NCBI GenBank assembly: GCA_002840165.1
Contig: PGZN01000006.1
Coordinates: 1 to 60,618 of the forward strand
Source of the DNA: Firmicutes bacterium HGW-Firmicutes-8
GTDB taxonomy: Bacteria > Bacillota > Thermincolia > Thermincolales > UBA2595
Direction of reading: 5' to 3'
DNA: 60,618 nt
A program made the position numbers and the translations under genes. Every line of letters starts with the position of its first letter. The stretch's first letter is position 1. The notes under the pieces were generated by a model that worked only from the letters and a program-made list of their open reading frames with translations, did no database searches and was not told the DNA's origin. Below, piece by piece: positions 9,779 through 17,386 of this stretch.

Positions 9779-10501
9779 TTATTCCGCGGCAGCTGCCTCT
9801 GCAGGTACCTCGGCATCTTTGCCCTGGTTTCCTTCTAAAACGGCTTCAGCCATTTTTGATGTAAGCAGTTTTACCGCCCTAATGGCATCATCATTACCGG
9901 GGATTATTAAATCTATTTCGTCCGGATCGCAGTTAGTATCTACAATTGCCACGATAGGTATCCCCAGTTTGCGAGCTTCAGCAACGGCAATGCGTTCCTT
10001 CCGCGGGTCGATAATAAATAACGCCCCGGGAAGTCTTTTCATATCCTTGATACCACCAAGAAACTTTTCAAGTTTCTCCTTTTCATGAAGTAAAGATGCT
10101 ACTTCTTTCTTCGGTAAAACCTCAAAAGTCCCGTTAGCTTCCATCTTCTCAAGCTCATGCAGACGGTCAATCCGCCTTCTGATAGTTTGAAAATTCGTCA
10201 GCGTACCACCCAGCCACCTTTGGTTTACGTAAAACATTCCGCAGCGGAGGGCTTCCTCTCTAACCGCTTCTTGAGCCTGTTTTTTGGTCCCCACAAACAA
10301 AAGCGTACTTCCCTCAGAAATAAGATCTCTGACAAAGAAATAAGCCTCATCAACTTTTTTGACTGTTTTCTGCAGGTCGATAATGTAAATCCCATTCCGG
10401 TCGGTAAAAATATACTCGGCCATTTTGGGGTTCCACCTGCGGGTTTGATGACCGAAGTGAACCCCGGCTTCCAGAAGTTGTTTCATGGAAATTACAGCCA
10501 C
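9779..10501 (-). CDS. rpsB: 30S ribosomal protein S2
   Basis: Structural protein of the small subunit. The start is the GTG at 10501 ([20 protein letters not shown]), with GAGGAGGT seven bases upstream; the in-frame extension further upstream contains the leader and is not likely coding. The 240-aa length is normal. Family blocks: [65 protein letters not shown]. The tail is Ala/Glu rich. A good promoter lies at 10621-10649, giving a leader of about 110 nt, long enough for autoregulation, though I recognise no known S2 leader fold. Confidence 0.98.
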   Translation of the reverse strand: MAVISMKQLLEAGVHFGHQTRRWNPKMAEYIFTDRNGIYIIDLQKTVKKVDEAYFFVRDLISEGSTLLFVGTKKQAQEAVREEALRCGMFYVNQRWLGGTLTNFQTIRRRIDRLHELEKMEANGTFEVLPKKEVASLLHEKEKLEKFLGGIKDMKRLPGALFIIDPRKERIAVAEARKLGIPIVAIVDTNCDPDEIDLIIPGNDDAIRAVKLLTSKMAEAVLEGNQGKDAEVPAEAAAAE

Positions 10502-10620
10502 AGGAGTCACCTCCTCTCTTTTCGGTTTTTTCCCTCCGTTCCTTTCATCTTTCTGTAGAACCATTTTGTGATGGCACCACTACAAAAATCCGGAAACGTG
10601 TGTATTTTACACCGAATGAT

Positions 10621-10649
10621 ATTGTAACATAAAAAACTTGGGAGCGCAA
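10621..10649 (-). promoter_or_regulatory. Sigma-A promoter of rpsB
   Basis: On the minus strand TTGCGC (10649-10644) and TACAAT (10626-10621) are separated by 17 nt. The predicted start is near 10613, leaving a 110-nt leader before the rpsB GTG. The stretch 10650-10811 otherwise shows only a direct repeat tgtcgtatc (about 10763-10788) and nothing else I can name. Confidence 0.65.
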
Positions 10650-10811
10650 CCAATATTATTATGAGATTGGGATAAAATTATACTAACGGGTTTAATAGAG
10701 ATTAACCTCCAGCCGCAAAGCCTCGCGTACACCGCACAAAAAGCAGGAAATTGATGGTTCGTGTCGTATCTTAATGTCGTATCGCAATAAATGATGAAGG
10801 GAGAAAATGGA

Positions 10812-11273
10812 ATGGACGAAAATCCGGCATCAGGAAAAGAATTCTACAAAATACCGTTTTATTCTCCGACCACTGATTATTTTTTCCTCGCTTTTTGGTC
10901 AATATCGGCAGCGGTTTACTGTTTGTTCTTTAGTAAAGGAAGCCAGCTAACCTACGTTATTTCGGTTATGGCGGTAGCCGCAATTGTTACCGCGGTTGTT
11001 CTATTCACAAGAATCCCCGGTAAGGTAGCAGTATCTGAAGGAGGCTTTTCCGTTAATGACAGCTTTTTTGCCTGGAATCAGGTAAACAGCATTTCCTTTA
11101 CACTTACTGCAGGGAAAGCCCTCCAAACCATCATTGTATCTTTTAATGACGATCCAACCACCCTAAAGCTGTACCCGAAATATTATAAGGAGCGCCGACA
11201 TCTGCGCAGTTTGTTTGAAAAAACCGCTGATGATAATATGATTAAAATAACAGTTGAGGACCACGGGATTTGA
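10812..11273 (+). CDS. Small membrane protein with a PH-like soluble domain, unknown function
   Basis: This is the only gene of the first 57 kb on the plus strand. The 153-aa product starts at ATG 10812 behind AAGGGAG; an upstream ATG lacks a site. Two adjacent hydrophobic helices (about residues 30-75, YFFLAFWSISAAVYCLFF and the following stretch) lead into a beta-rich domain (VSEGGFSVNDSFFAWNQVNS). This layout resembles bacterial PH or DUF5673-type membrane proteins, but I do not recognise a family with certainty. It has its own terminator, so it is a single-gene unit inserted where B. subtilis has swrB directly before rpsB. Confidence 0.7.
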   Translation: MDENPASGKEFYKIPFYSPTTDYFFLAFWSISAAVYCLFFSKGSQLTYVISVMAVAAIVTAVVLFTRIPGKVAVSEGGFSVNDSFFAWNQVNSISFTLTAGKALQTIIVSFNDDPTTLKLYPKYYKERRHLRSLFEKTADDNMIKITVEDHGI

Positions 11274-11274
11274 G

Positions 11275-11312
11275 GGCTGTCTCAAAAGAGGCTCCCTCAC
11301 TTTGAGACAGCC
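11275..11312 (+). terminator. Hairpin terminator of the plus-strand gene
   Basis: Perfect 12-bp arms ggctgtctcaaa (11275-11286) and tttgagacagcc (11301-11312), two bases after the TGA stop, followed by TTATAAAAG. The T tail is short. Confidence 0.7.
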
Positions 11313-11325
11313 TTATAAAAGAAAT

Positions 11326-11365
11326 AATCGGGGGTGTGCCAATGACTCTTTGGACACCTCCGATT
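11326..11365. terminator. Hairpin between convergent genes
   Basis: Arms aatcgggggtgt (11326-11337) and acacctccgatt (11354-11365) pair with one mismatch. The better T run (TTTTTATTTT) follows on the plus strand, but the hairpin sits two bases past the stop of the minus-strand MltG-like gene and may end both convergent transcripts. Confidence 0.65.
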
Positions 11366-11366
11366 T

Positions 11367-11843
11367 TTATTTTCCCGTTAGTATTTTCACAATGTCATCC
11401 ATGTCCCCTCCTACCGGTAACGAAAATGTACCGTTTCGGAACCTGGTGTGGGCCTTATGGGCAGTAACTACATCTAAGAACTCATCCCGGTCTTTCACGA
11501 CGCCCTTTTCCTCAAGAATTCTGGCTATCGTCTCAGAACCCATACCCGAAGTTACTGTTATCTGGACCTTGGAGATTTCCCCGGTCGGCTGTTGGAGTGG
11601 TGGTTTGCTTTCAACCGTCTCTTTGACGGGAGCTTTGTCCTGGGTTTTATCCTGAGCTTTGACTGGAGAGGCTGCAGTTTTGCTGCTGCCTTCATTAGGC
11701 AGCACCATGCCTAGCTTGGCCGCTTTGGCGATAATCTCCTCATCAGTGAGCTCAACCGGGCTAAAAAAAGATATCAAGACAGCGCTTATAATTAAGCCTA
11801 TCCCGACTCCCAATAAAAAATCCTTTTTTAAGAAATTAAACAT
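11367..11843 (-). CDS. Membrane-anchored MltG/YceG-like protein, short form
   Basis: The 158-aa product (ATG 11843, behind AAAGGTGAAG) has one N-terminal membrane helix, LGVGIGLIISAVLISFF. A Pro/Lys/Thr-rich linker follows, and then a small domain ITVTSGMGSETIARILEEKG with a C-terminal SLPVGGDMDDIVKILTG. The latter resembles the LysM-like part of endolytic transglycosylase MltG, but the catalytic domain with its Glu is absent, so it is not an active transglycosylase. It is the last gene of the flagellar cluster, overlapping the SwrB-like gene by eight bases. A role at the cell wall near the flagellum is only inference. Confidence 0.7.
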   Translation of the reverse strand: MFNFLKKDFLLGVGIGLIISAVLISFFSPVELTDEEIIAKAAKLGMVLPNEGSSKTAASPVKAQDKTQDKAPVKETVESKPPLQQPTGEISKVQITVTSGMGSETIARILEEKGVVKDRDEFLDVVTAHKAHTRFRNGTFSLPVGGDMDDIVKILTGK

Positions 11844-12477
11844 TTGCTTCTTCACCTTTACGTTTCAATTGAAGTATAAGTTTGACTTCGCCTTTACCGA
11901 TTTTCAGCTGTTTGGCAATTTCATCTTCAGAATAACCCAACTTGGCCATGGCGTAAACCATCTGGTGTTTCGGAGAGGGTTCCGTTACCGGCTGGCTTTG
12001 GGAAACCGTAAGCCGTTGTTCGTCATCAAACATATTTTTTCTACGAGGAAACATAATCGTTTTACTTTTTGCCGCATCCCTGGCATTAGTCTTCTGTCTA
12101 GGCGTTACGGGCGAGTTCAGTAAAGCTTTTCTAACTGCCAAATCCATATCAGCAGGTTCATCGGTATATTCATCATCATAATCCTGCTCTTCAGGTTCGT
12201 CCTGTTCCTCATCTTCTTCAATTATCGCAGAGGAATTGTCCTCTTTTTCCAGCAGTTTGGCTTCTTCAACCTTAGCCGATATTTCCTGGACAACTTTTTC
12301 AGATACCACTTCTATTTGTTCCAGAAGTGTTCCTACCTCTTTTTTGGCTTCAACCAGTTCATCCCTTATCTGCTTTAATCCCTCGAATTCTTCCTGCTGC
12401 TGGGCTGACTGGACTTTTCCTCTCCAGAAGGACAGGCCCACAAAAATAATACCGATAACGATTAATAGGTTGACCAA
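11836..12477 (-). CDS. SwrB-like membrane protein with coiled coil and HTH-like tail
   Basis: A 213-aa protein: N-terminal helix MVNLLIVIGIIFVGLSFW, a coiled coil (about 20-75), a very acidic stretch (about 80-108, EEDEEQDEPEEQDYDDE), and a C-terminal helix-turn-helix-like segment MAKLGYSEDEIAKQLKIGKG. This plan and the place between sigD and rpsB match B. subtilis SwrB, which activates flagellar export-gate maturation. Sequence similarity beyond the plan cannot be judged by eye. TTG start behind GAGGGTG. Confidence 0.65.
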   Translation of the reverse strand: MVNLLIVIGIIFVGLSFWRGKVQSAQQQEEFEGLKQIRDELVEAKKEVGTLLEQIEVVSEKVVQEISAKVEEAKLLEKEDNSSAIIEEDEEQDEPEEQDYDDEYTDEPADMDLAVRKALLNSPVTPRQKTNARDAAKSKTIMFPRRKNMFDDEQRLTVSQSQPVTEPSPKHQMVYAMAKLGYSEDEIAKQLKIGKGEVKLILQLKRKGEEANV

Positions 12478-12497
12478 ATCTTCACACCCTCTGACAG

Positions 12498-12818
12498 TTA
12501 AATTTTAACATCCAGCAAGTTACCTTTACTTGGATCTTTGACATTTGGCAAATGCTCTTCTTCCTGCTTGTCTTTCTCTTGTCTGTCAGATTCACTGCTA
12601 AAATCATGGCCTTTTTCCTTTTCATGATGGTCGATTTTTTTGCCTTCGGATTTATTTGAATTTTGAACCTGCTGGCGCTGCAACTCAGCCTGTTTTTGCA
12701 TTTGGGCGGCAAACTGCTGCTGTTGAGTCTGGTCCTGCTGATTTTGAATAGGTTGGTTGCGATTTACTTCCCCAATTTTCGGAAGCAGTACCTGCATATC
12801 CACAGAACGCAGAGACAT
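12498..12818 (-). CDS. Gln-rich hypothetical protein of the flagellar cluster
   Basis: A 106-aa soluble protein, ATG 12818 behind GGTGGTG. The N-terminus MSLRSVDMQVLLPKIGEVNR looks conserved. The middle is Gln rich (QDQTQQQQFAAQMQKQAELQ) and the tail is charged and probably disordered. I do not recognise a family. It sits between fapA and the SwrB-like gene with short gaps, so it is co-transcribed with them. Confidence 0.65.
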   Translation of the reverse strand: MSLRSVDMQVLLPKIGEVNRNQPIQNQQDQTQQQQFAAQMQKQAELQRQQVQNSNKSEGKKIDHHEKEKGHDFSSESDRQEKDKQEEEHLPNVKDPSKGNLLDVKI

Positions 12819-12836
12819 TTGCTTCACCACCTAACT

Positions 12837-14516
12837 TTATTTATACGGGTTAATTTTTATATCTGCTCCAACCCTAGTTAAACTTACAAAAGGGTAATCA
12901 TCCTGGATTTGCATATAAGCCGAACCGATTGTTACCTTAACCCCGGAATGGATAACACCCTGGACTAAAATCCGGCCTCGTTCAGACTGCAGGATTTGAA
13001 ATTCGGCTTGTTCAACAGCATGCTTAAGCTCTTCCAGTTCCTGGGCTAGTTGAACCTGAACCCTCGTCACCCGGGCCATGATGGCTAGTTTATCCGGAGG
13101 CAGCTCACCCATGGCTTGTTTTAACTGAGACAGCAGTTTTATGGCCTTGTCTGCCTTATCGAAATCCACTTCCTTGGCTTGTTTTTCTTTAACCATGCGG
13201 AAATGTTCCTGTCGGAGTTCCGGACTGATTCCAGCCTCTAAATCCGTTATTGTGGCCAGGGGGGAACCCACGATTTTACAATTGATTTCCTCACCGGCCC
13301 TGACAACTCCCCCTACGATAACACCTTTCCCACCAACAGCCAGAGACTTTTTGGCATTTACCTTACTATGCATAACAGCTTCGCCTACTACTACGTCTCC
13401 ACCAGACTCCACTGTGGAGTTTTCGATAAACTTCGTGAAAACACTCCCACCCGCTTTTATAAAAGATTTTTTGCCCACGATACCGTTTTTGACTTTTAGG
13501 CTGCCGGTACATTCAACAATTCCATCGGCAATAGTATCCATTACTTCGACATCACCATAGGCCGCAACTTTAAAGCCCTCTCTGATGCTTCCTTTGACAA
13601 TCACGCTGCCGTTAAACTCGACATTCCCTGTATTAAAGTCAACATCACCGTTAACTTCGTATATCGTAGAAACACCGATTTTGTTGCCCACGACCACCAA
13701 ATGCCCTTTGGCTGTTGCCAGCAGAGAGCGGCTGTCTTCAGACAGCTCAACATTCTTCCCGGCAGCCAACTGGACATCTTTTCCCGACTTGGCCGGTATC
13801 TCCTCACCTGTCACTGTAAAACCGGGGGTCCCGGGAGTTGCCGGAGTCTTGACAGCAAGAACTTCGCCCTGCTCGACATTCTGAATCAAATTAAGGTTAT
13901 AGAAATCCATTCTCCCGTCAACCATCTCTGCCGGTTTACCCCGCATAGCGCTAGCGGCCTTTAATTCAATCTTGGCATCTTGACCATCGATTGGATCCGA
14001 AGCCCTGGCTATAAGGAGGGGGTCACTGACATTCCGCAGGTTTAAAGCGATCTGAATGACATCTTCTCTGATACCATAAACGACATTGTTATCTTTTAAA
14101 GCCTTGTTAACATCCTCACTTTTAGCGGGATTGCCGCCCTGGGGAGGATAAACCCAGATGAAGGCTTCCAATTTGTCTTTGCTGACCTCTACCCTCACCG
14201 TACCGTCCTGTATCACCTCTTTTTGGGGAGGAGCGATGTAAACAGGTTCCCCTTTCATTTCCCGGGCAATCTGCCGTACTTTCGTAAACTCAATGCCTTC
14301 AATCTTACGGGCCTCCACATCCCGGACAATATCCTCCGGGCTTACCGGGGTTTCGCTTGGTTGGGGAGGGAACACAGACAGATAAACCCCATCATCTTTA
14401 TATTCGATGAGAGTCTTGGCGCTTTTCTGGGTATGTTTCTGAGCCATCTCATCTGCTCTCTCCATAATCTTGTCCATTTCCTGATTGCTAAAATTAATTT
14501 TAAAATCGCTTGGCAA
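12837..14516 (-). CDS. fapA: FapA family protein (DUF342)
   Basis: A 559-aa soluble protein of the DUF342/FapA family. The N-terminal part (to about 180) holds the FapA-type alpha/beta domain with DGVYLSVFPPQ. The centre, about 210-440, is a right-handed beta-helix recognisable by short repeats such as VNGDVDFNTGNVEFNGSVIV and SVFTKFIENSTVESGGDVVV. A coiled coil follows near 450-520. Family members affect flagellar assembly or polar localisation in Vibrio; in Firmicutes the role is unproven. The TTG at 14516 is favoured because GGAGGG lies seven bases upstream, whereas the GTG at 14525 abuts the site. It directly follows sigD. Confidence 0.88.
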   Translation of the reverse strand: MPSDFKINFSNQEMDKIMERADEMAQKHTQKSAKTLIEYKDDGVYLSVFPPQPSETPVSPEDIVRDVEARKIEGIEFTKVRQIAREMKGEPVYIAPPQKEVIQDGTVRVEVSKDKLEAFIWVYPPQGGNPAKSEDVNKALKDNNVVYGIREDVIQIALNLRNVSDPLLIARASDPIDGQDAKIELKAASAMRGKPAEMVDGRMDFYNLNLIQNVEQGEVLAVKTPATPGTPGFTVTGEEIPAKSGKDVQLAAGKNVELSEDSRSLLATAKGHLVVVGNKIGVSTIYEVNGDVDFNTGNVEFNGSVIVKGSIREGFKVAAYGDVEVMDTIADGIVECTGSLKVKNGIVGKKSFIKAGGSVFTKFIENSTVESGGDVVVGEAVMHSKVNAKKSLAVGGKGVIVGGVVRAGEEINCKIVGSPLATITDLEAGISPELRQEHFRMVKEKQAKEVDFDKADKAIKLLSQLKQAMGELPPDKLAIMARVTRVQVQLAQELEELKHAVEQAEFQILQSERGRILVQGVIHSGVKVTIGSAYMQIQDDYPFVSLTRVGADIKINPYK

Positions 14517-14536
14517 AACAACCACCCTCCAAATTT

Positions 14537-15328
14537 TCAGTCGATAATCCTCTTTTTCATTCTACTCAACCGGCCTCTCAGTCTTAGGATTGCCTTGGTA
14601 TGCATCTGTGAAATTCTGGACTCCGTTACACCGAGAACCTTTCCGATTTCCTTCAAAGTCAATCCCTCATAGTAGTACAACGCGATCACGAGTTTTTCCC
14701 TTTCCGGCAGTTTGTTGATGGCATCTGTCAGGATTCTTTTCTGTTCTTCAAACATAACCATCGTTACAGGGTCGGGGGCATTTTGGTCCTTGATCGTGTC
14801 TATAATTCGCACGGAGTTTCCGCTGTCTTTATCGATCTTCCAAAGGTCATCCAAAGATAAAAATGACGAAAAGCTGGTTTCTGAAAGCAGTTGGCCGAAT
14901 TGCTGTTTACTTATATTAAGAGCCTCACAGATTTCGTCATCTGTGGCCGCCCGGCCAAGGTGATGTTCCAGTTTGGCGTATGTCTGTTCTAATTCTCTGG
15001 CCTTCTGCCTTATTGAATAAGGAACCCAGTCCATCGAACGTAAACCATCCCAAATAGCGCCACGAATCCGGGCGATAGCGTAAGTTTCAAATTTAATATT
15101 CCGTTCCAGGTCAAATTTTTCAATAGCGTCAATGAGCCCAAAAATTCCATAGCTGATTAAATCATCCTGAGCCACATTGGGAGGCAGGGAGATTGCCATC
15201 CGTCCGGCCACATACTTTACAAGACCGGCATATTCGAGAATCAGGAACTCGCGAGCTTCCAATTCCTTATGAACTTTGTATCTCTCCCATAAACCTGAGC
15301 GATCCGTTTTAGCCAAAGAAGGAATCAT
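14537..15328 (-). CDS. sigD: RNA polymerase sigma factor for flagellar genes (SigD/FliA/WhiG)
   Basis: Sigma-28 family factor that drives late flagellar and chemotaxis genes. Region 2 reads LVKYVAGRMAISLPPNVAQD then YGIFGLIDAIEKFDLERNIK, the signature of the group, followed by FETYAIARIRGAIWDGLRSM. Region 4 reads LPEREKLVIALYYYEGLTLK with the HTH EIGKVLGVTESRISQMH. ATG 15328 with AGGAGG gives 263 aa, the normal length; the longer frame upstream runs into the preceding gene. It is the position held by sigD at the end of the fla/che operon in Bacillus. No flgM is visible in the window. Confidence 0.97.
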   Translation of the reverse strand: MIPSLAKTDRSGLWERYKVHKELEAREFLILEYAGLVKYVAGRMAISLPPNVAQDDLISYGIFGLIDAIEKFDLERNIKFETYAIARIRGAIWDGLRSMDWVPYSIRQKARELEQTYAKLEHHLGRAATDDEICEALNISKQQFGQLLSETSFSSFLSLDDLWKIDKDSGNSVRIIDTIKDQNAPDPVTMVMFEEQKRILTDAINKLPEREKLVIALYYYEGLTLKEIGKVLGVTESRISQMHTKAILRLRGRLSRMKKRIID

Positions 15329-15350
15329 AAATACCTCCTGTTTAGGGGGT

Positions 15351-15797
15351 CTATTCGTCAAAACCCATTTTACGTACGATTTCTGCTGTCCTTTCAGGGT
15401 CAGAAACAATGAGGTTGTTAACCTGGGGATCTATCTGTTGGGCAGCGAGAGGAACAAACTGCGGCGGAAGACCGGTTTTTCCCGATGCATCCCCTGCCTT
15501 CAAGCCCTCCGGGATAGGCGGTTCCGAAACAGTTAAATCAAGCTTTTTCCCCAAATTTGCGCCGATATCACTATTATCTATTTTTTTATTTAACTCGGGA
15601 ATAATCACCGTCGAAATGATGTGCCCACCAATAACCTGTACAGCTACCCAGCATAAGGCAGTGAAGAATACCGCCGCCGAAAATGCCCGGATAACACAGG
15701 CAGCTGCTGAAACCTCGGACTGAATTCCGATAAGTAGAATTAAAAGAAATACTGCAAAGAATACCGATATATATATTCTTCTCTTACCGACAGCCAC
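15351..15797 (-). CDS. Hypothetical membrane protein between cheD and sigD
   Basis: A 148-aa product with two hydrophobic segments (about 9-30, ISVFFAVFLLILLIGIQ, and 33-60), then a soluble tail with DIGANLGKKLDLTVSEPP and a C-terminal DPERTAEIVRKMGFDE. The tail end resembles the peptide-like segments seen in some flagellar-cluster proteins of clostridia, but I cannot assign a family. GTG start behind AGGAGGA. Present in place of nothing in the Bacillus order, so it is a lineage-specific addition to the chemotaxis block. Confidence 0.65.
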   Translation of the reverse strand: MAVGKRRIYISVFFAVFLLILLIGIQSEVSAAACVIRAFSAAVFFTALCWVAVQVIGGHIISTVIIPELNKKIDNSDIGANLGKKLDLTVSEPPIPEGLKAGDASGKTGLPPQFVPLAAQQIDPQVNNLIVSDPERTAEIVRKMGFDE

Positions 15798-15809
15798 TAA
15801 ATGTCCTCC

Positions 15810-16292
15810 TTAAATATACTTCTCACCCAGATTAATTGTCCTAACATAAAGTTGGCCATTTTCAGCATAGAACTCTATTGTCCTGCCAAAGTTACCTCCT
15901 GTATCTTCTGCCAATAGCTTAATTTTAACGGCCTGGAGCGCTGCTTTAACTGCCTGCGCATTCCGTTCGCCAATCTTCATGATGTCATTATCACTATAAA
16001 AAGAAAACATCTGGGCCCCGCCGGCAATTTTGGCGACTAAACGAGTCTTATGGGCTCCGCGTTTACCCATCTTATCAATTAACAAAGGTACGGCAGTATC
16101 AGCAAATTTTGCATCATTGACCGATTTGCCATGGGAACTTGAGGGAAGCATGATATGTGCCATTCCGGCCACTTTTGTCACCGGGTCCCAGAGACAAATT
16201 CCAACGCAGGATCCTAGGCCACAAGTCTGAAGAACTTCGGGTGAAAGTGCAACATTAAGATCTGCCATGCCAATTTTGAGGATTTTTGCCAC
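15810..16292 (-). CDS. cheD: Chemoreceptor glutamine deamidase CheD
   Basis: Deamidates glutamines on chemoreceptors and stimulates the CheC phosphatase. The catalytic triad can be placed at T23, C29 and H46 (TCGLGSCVGICLW and GMAHIMLP), with the same spacing as in Thermotoga CheD. The 160-aa length is normal. The GTG start overlaps the cheC stop (TAGTG), so translation is coupled to its partner. Confidence 0.97.
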   Translation of the reverse strand: MAKILKIGMADLNVALSPEVLQTCGLGSCVGICLWDPVTKVAGMAHIMLPSSSHGKSVNDAKFADTAVPLLIDKMGKRGAHKTRLVAKIAGGAQMFSFYSDNDIMKIGERNAQAVKAALQAVKIKLLAEDTGGNFGRTIEFYAENGQLYVRTINLGEKYI

Positions 16293-16909
16293 TACCCTTT
16301 CACCCCTATCGCCTCCATGATTTTTTCCAGAGAACCTGCTTCAGGCAGAAGGAAGAAATGTCCGGTCACATTCTCTTCGATTTCACTAAACACCGTTTCC
16401 ATAAGCAGGGCATGGTCTCCTGCCATACCAATCTGCGCCAGAACCGTGTCAAGAAGAGCCCCGGCCATATCAATGGCTAAAGCAGGGACGGAAGGAATAA
16501 AATGAAGGCTTGTAAAACTGCCCAGGGAGTTAAGGTAAGCTCCGTTTACAATATTAACAACTTCAGCCAAAGCCGACTTACCAACATCATCAATCCCTTC
16601 GTTCTCCAGATACTTACAGTCCATGAGGCGACCTACCAAAACTTTGGCGCTTACTATCGGGAACAAAAACAGGATATTGCAGGGGGCCGGACCTTCAACC
16701 GTTGTAAACACGCCAGCTACAAGCTTTTCAGCTCCCCCGACCACGTCAGGCACCTGGGCAAATGGCAAAATTTTAATCGACGGTACACTCATGCTTACCT
16801 TCCGGTTCATAAGTTGGGATAAAGCCGTCGCTCCGTTTCCGGCCCCAATTGTACCTATTTCACGGAATGCGTCAAGCTGAAATTCGGATATGTTTTCGTA
16901 TAGAGGCAT
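16292..16909 (-). CDS. cheC: CheY-P phosphatase CheC
   Basis: Removes phosphate from CheY-P and partners with CheD. Both active-site helices are present: REIGTIGAGNGATALSQLMN and SALAEVVNIVNGAYLNSL, each with the E-x-x-N pattern or its near form, so it is probably a two-site enzyme. ATG 16909 (MPLYENISEFQ, 205 aa) is favoured by AGGGGAT; the upstream ATG at 16942 lacks a site and overlaps the cheW stop. Confidence 0.95.
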   Translation of the reverse strand: MPLYENISEFQLDAFREIGTIGAGNGATALSQLMNRKVSMSVPSIKILPFAQVPDVVGGAEKLVAGVFTTVEGPAPCNILFLFPIVSAKVLVGRLMDCKYLENEGIDDVGKSALAEVVNIVNGAYLNSLGSFTSLHFIPSVPALAIDMAGALLDTVLAQIGMAGDHALLMETVFSEIEENVTGHFFLLPEAGSLEKIMEAIGVKG

Positions 16910-16934
16910 CGCGGCATCCCCTTTCTTCCCAACC

Positions 16935-17372
16935 TCATACATTTAAGGTGACTTCAAAGATACTGTCGAGGTCTAGCATTATCAACAGCCGGCGGCCCAG
17001 TTTTCCGATTCCCGTAAGAAAATCGGTGTTGATATTAAATGAACAGTTAGGCGCATGTTCAATGGCCTGTCTTGGCAGCCTTATTACCTCAGAAACGCTG
17101 TCCACCAACAGCCCGACCAGTACTCCTGCCCAGTTTATAATAACTATCCTCGTGGCTTCGTCTGGCGCTCTGTCCGGCAGCTTAAACCTTTTCCTTAAGT
17201 TCATGACGGGAATTACCATGCCCCTCAGGTTGATTACCCCGGACATAAAGGGAGAGGCGTAAGGTACCCTGGTAATGTCTAAAAGCCTGATTATCTCCTG
17301 GACACTTCTTATATCTATGGCATATTCTTCGCTTTCTATTTTACACGCTACTAATTGGACATCATTTTCCAC
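16935..17372 (-). CDS. cheW: Chemotaxis coupling protein CheW
   Basis: Adaptor linking CheA to chemoreceptors at the inner face of the membrane. The 145-aa single CheW domain shows EEYAIDIRSVQEIIR, the interface block GVINLRGMVIPVMNLRKRF, and LVDSVSEVIRLPRQAIE. GTG start behind AAAGGGGG, 14 bases after cheA. Confidence 0.97.
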   Translation of the reverse strand: MENDVQLVACKIESEEYAIDIRSVQEIIRLLDITRVPYASPFMSGVINLRGMVIPVMNLRKRFKLPDRAPDEATRIVIINWAGVLVGLLVDSVSEVIRLPRQAIEHAPNCSFNINTDFLTGIGKLGRRLLIMLDLDSIFEVTLNV

Positions 17373-17386
17373 TATTTTTTCCCCCT

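Noticed and set aside
10502-10613. Known S2 leader autoregulatory RNA before rpsB
   Set aside because: The leader is long enough, but I could not find a defined stem pattern to support a named element.
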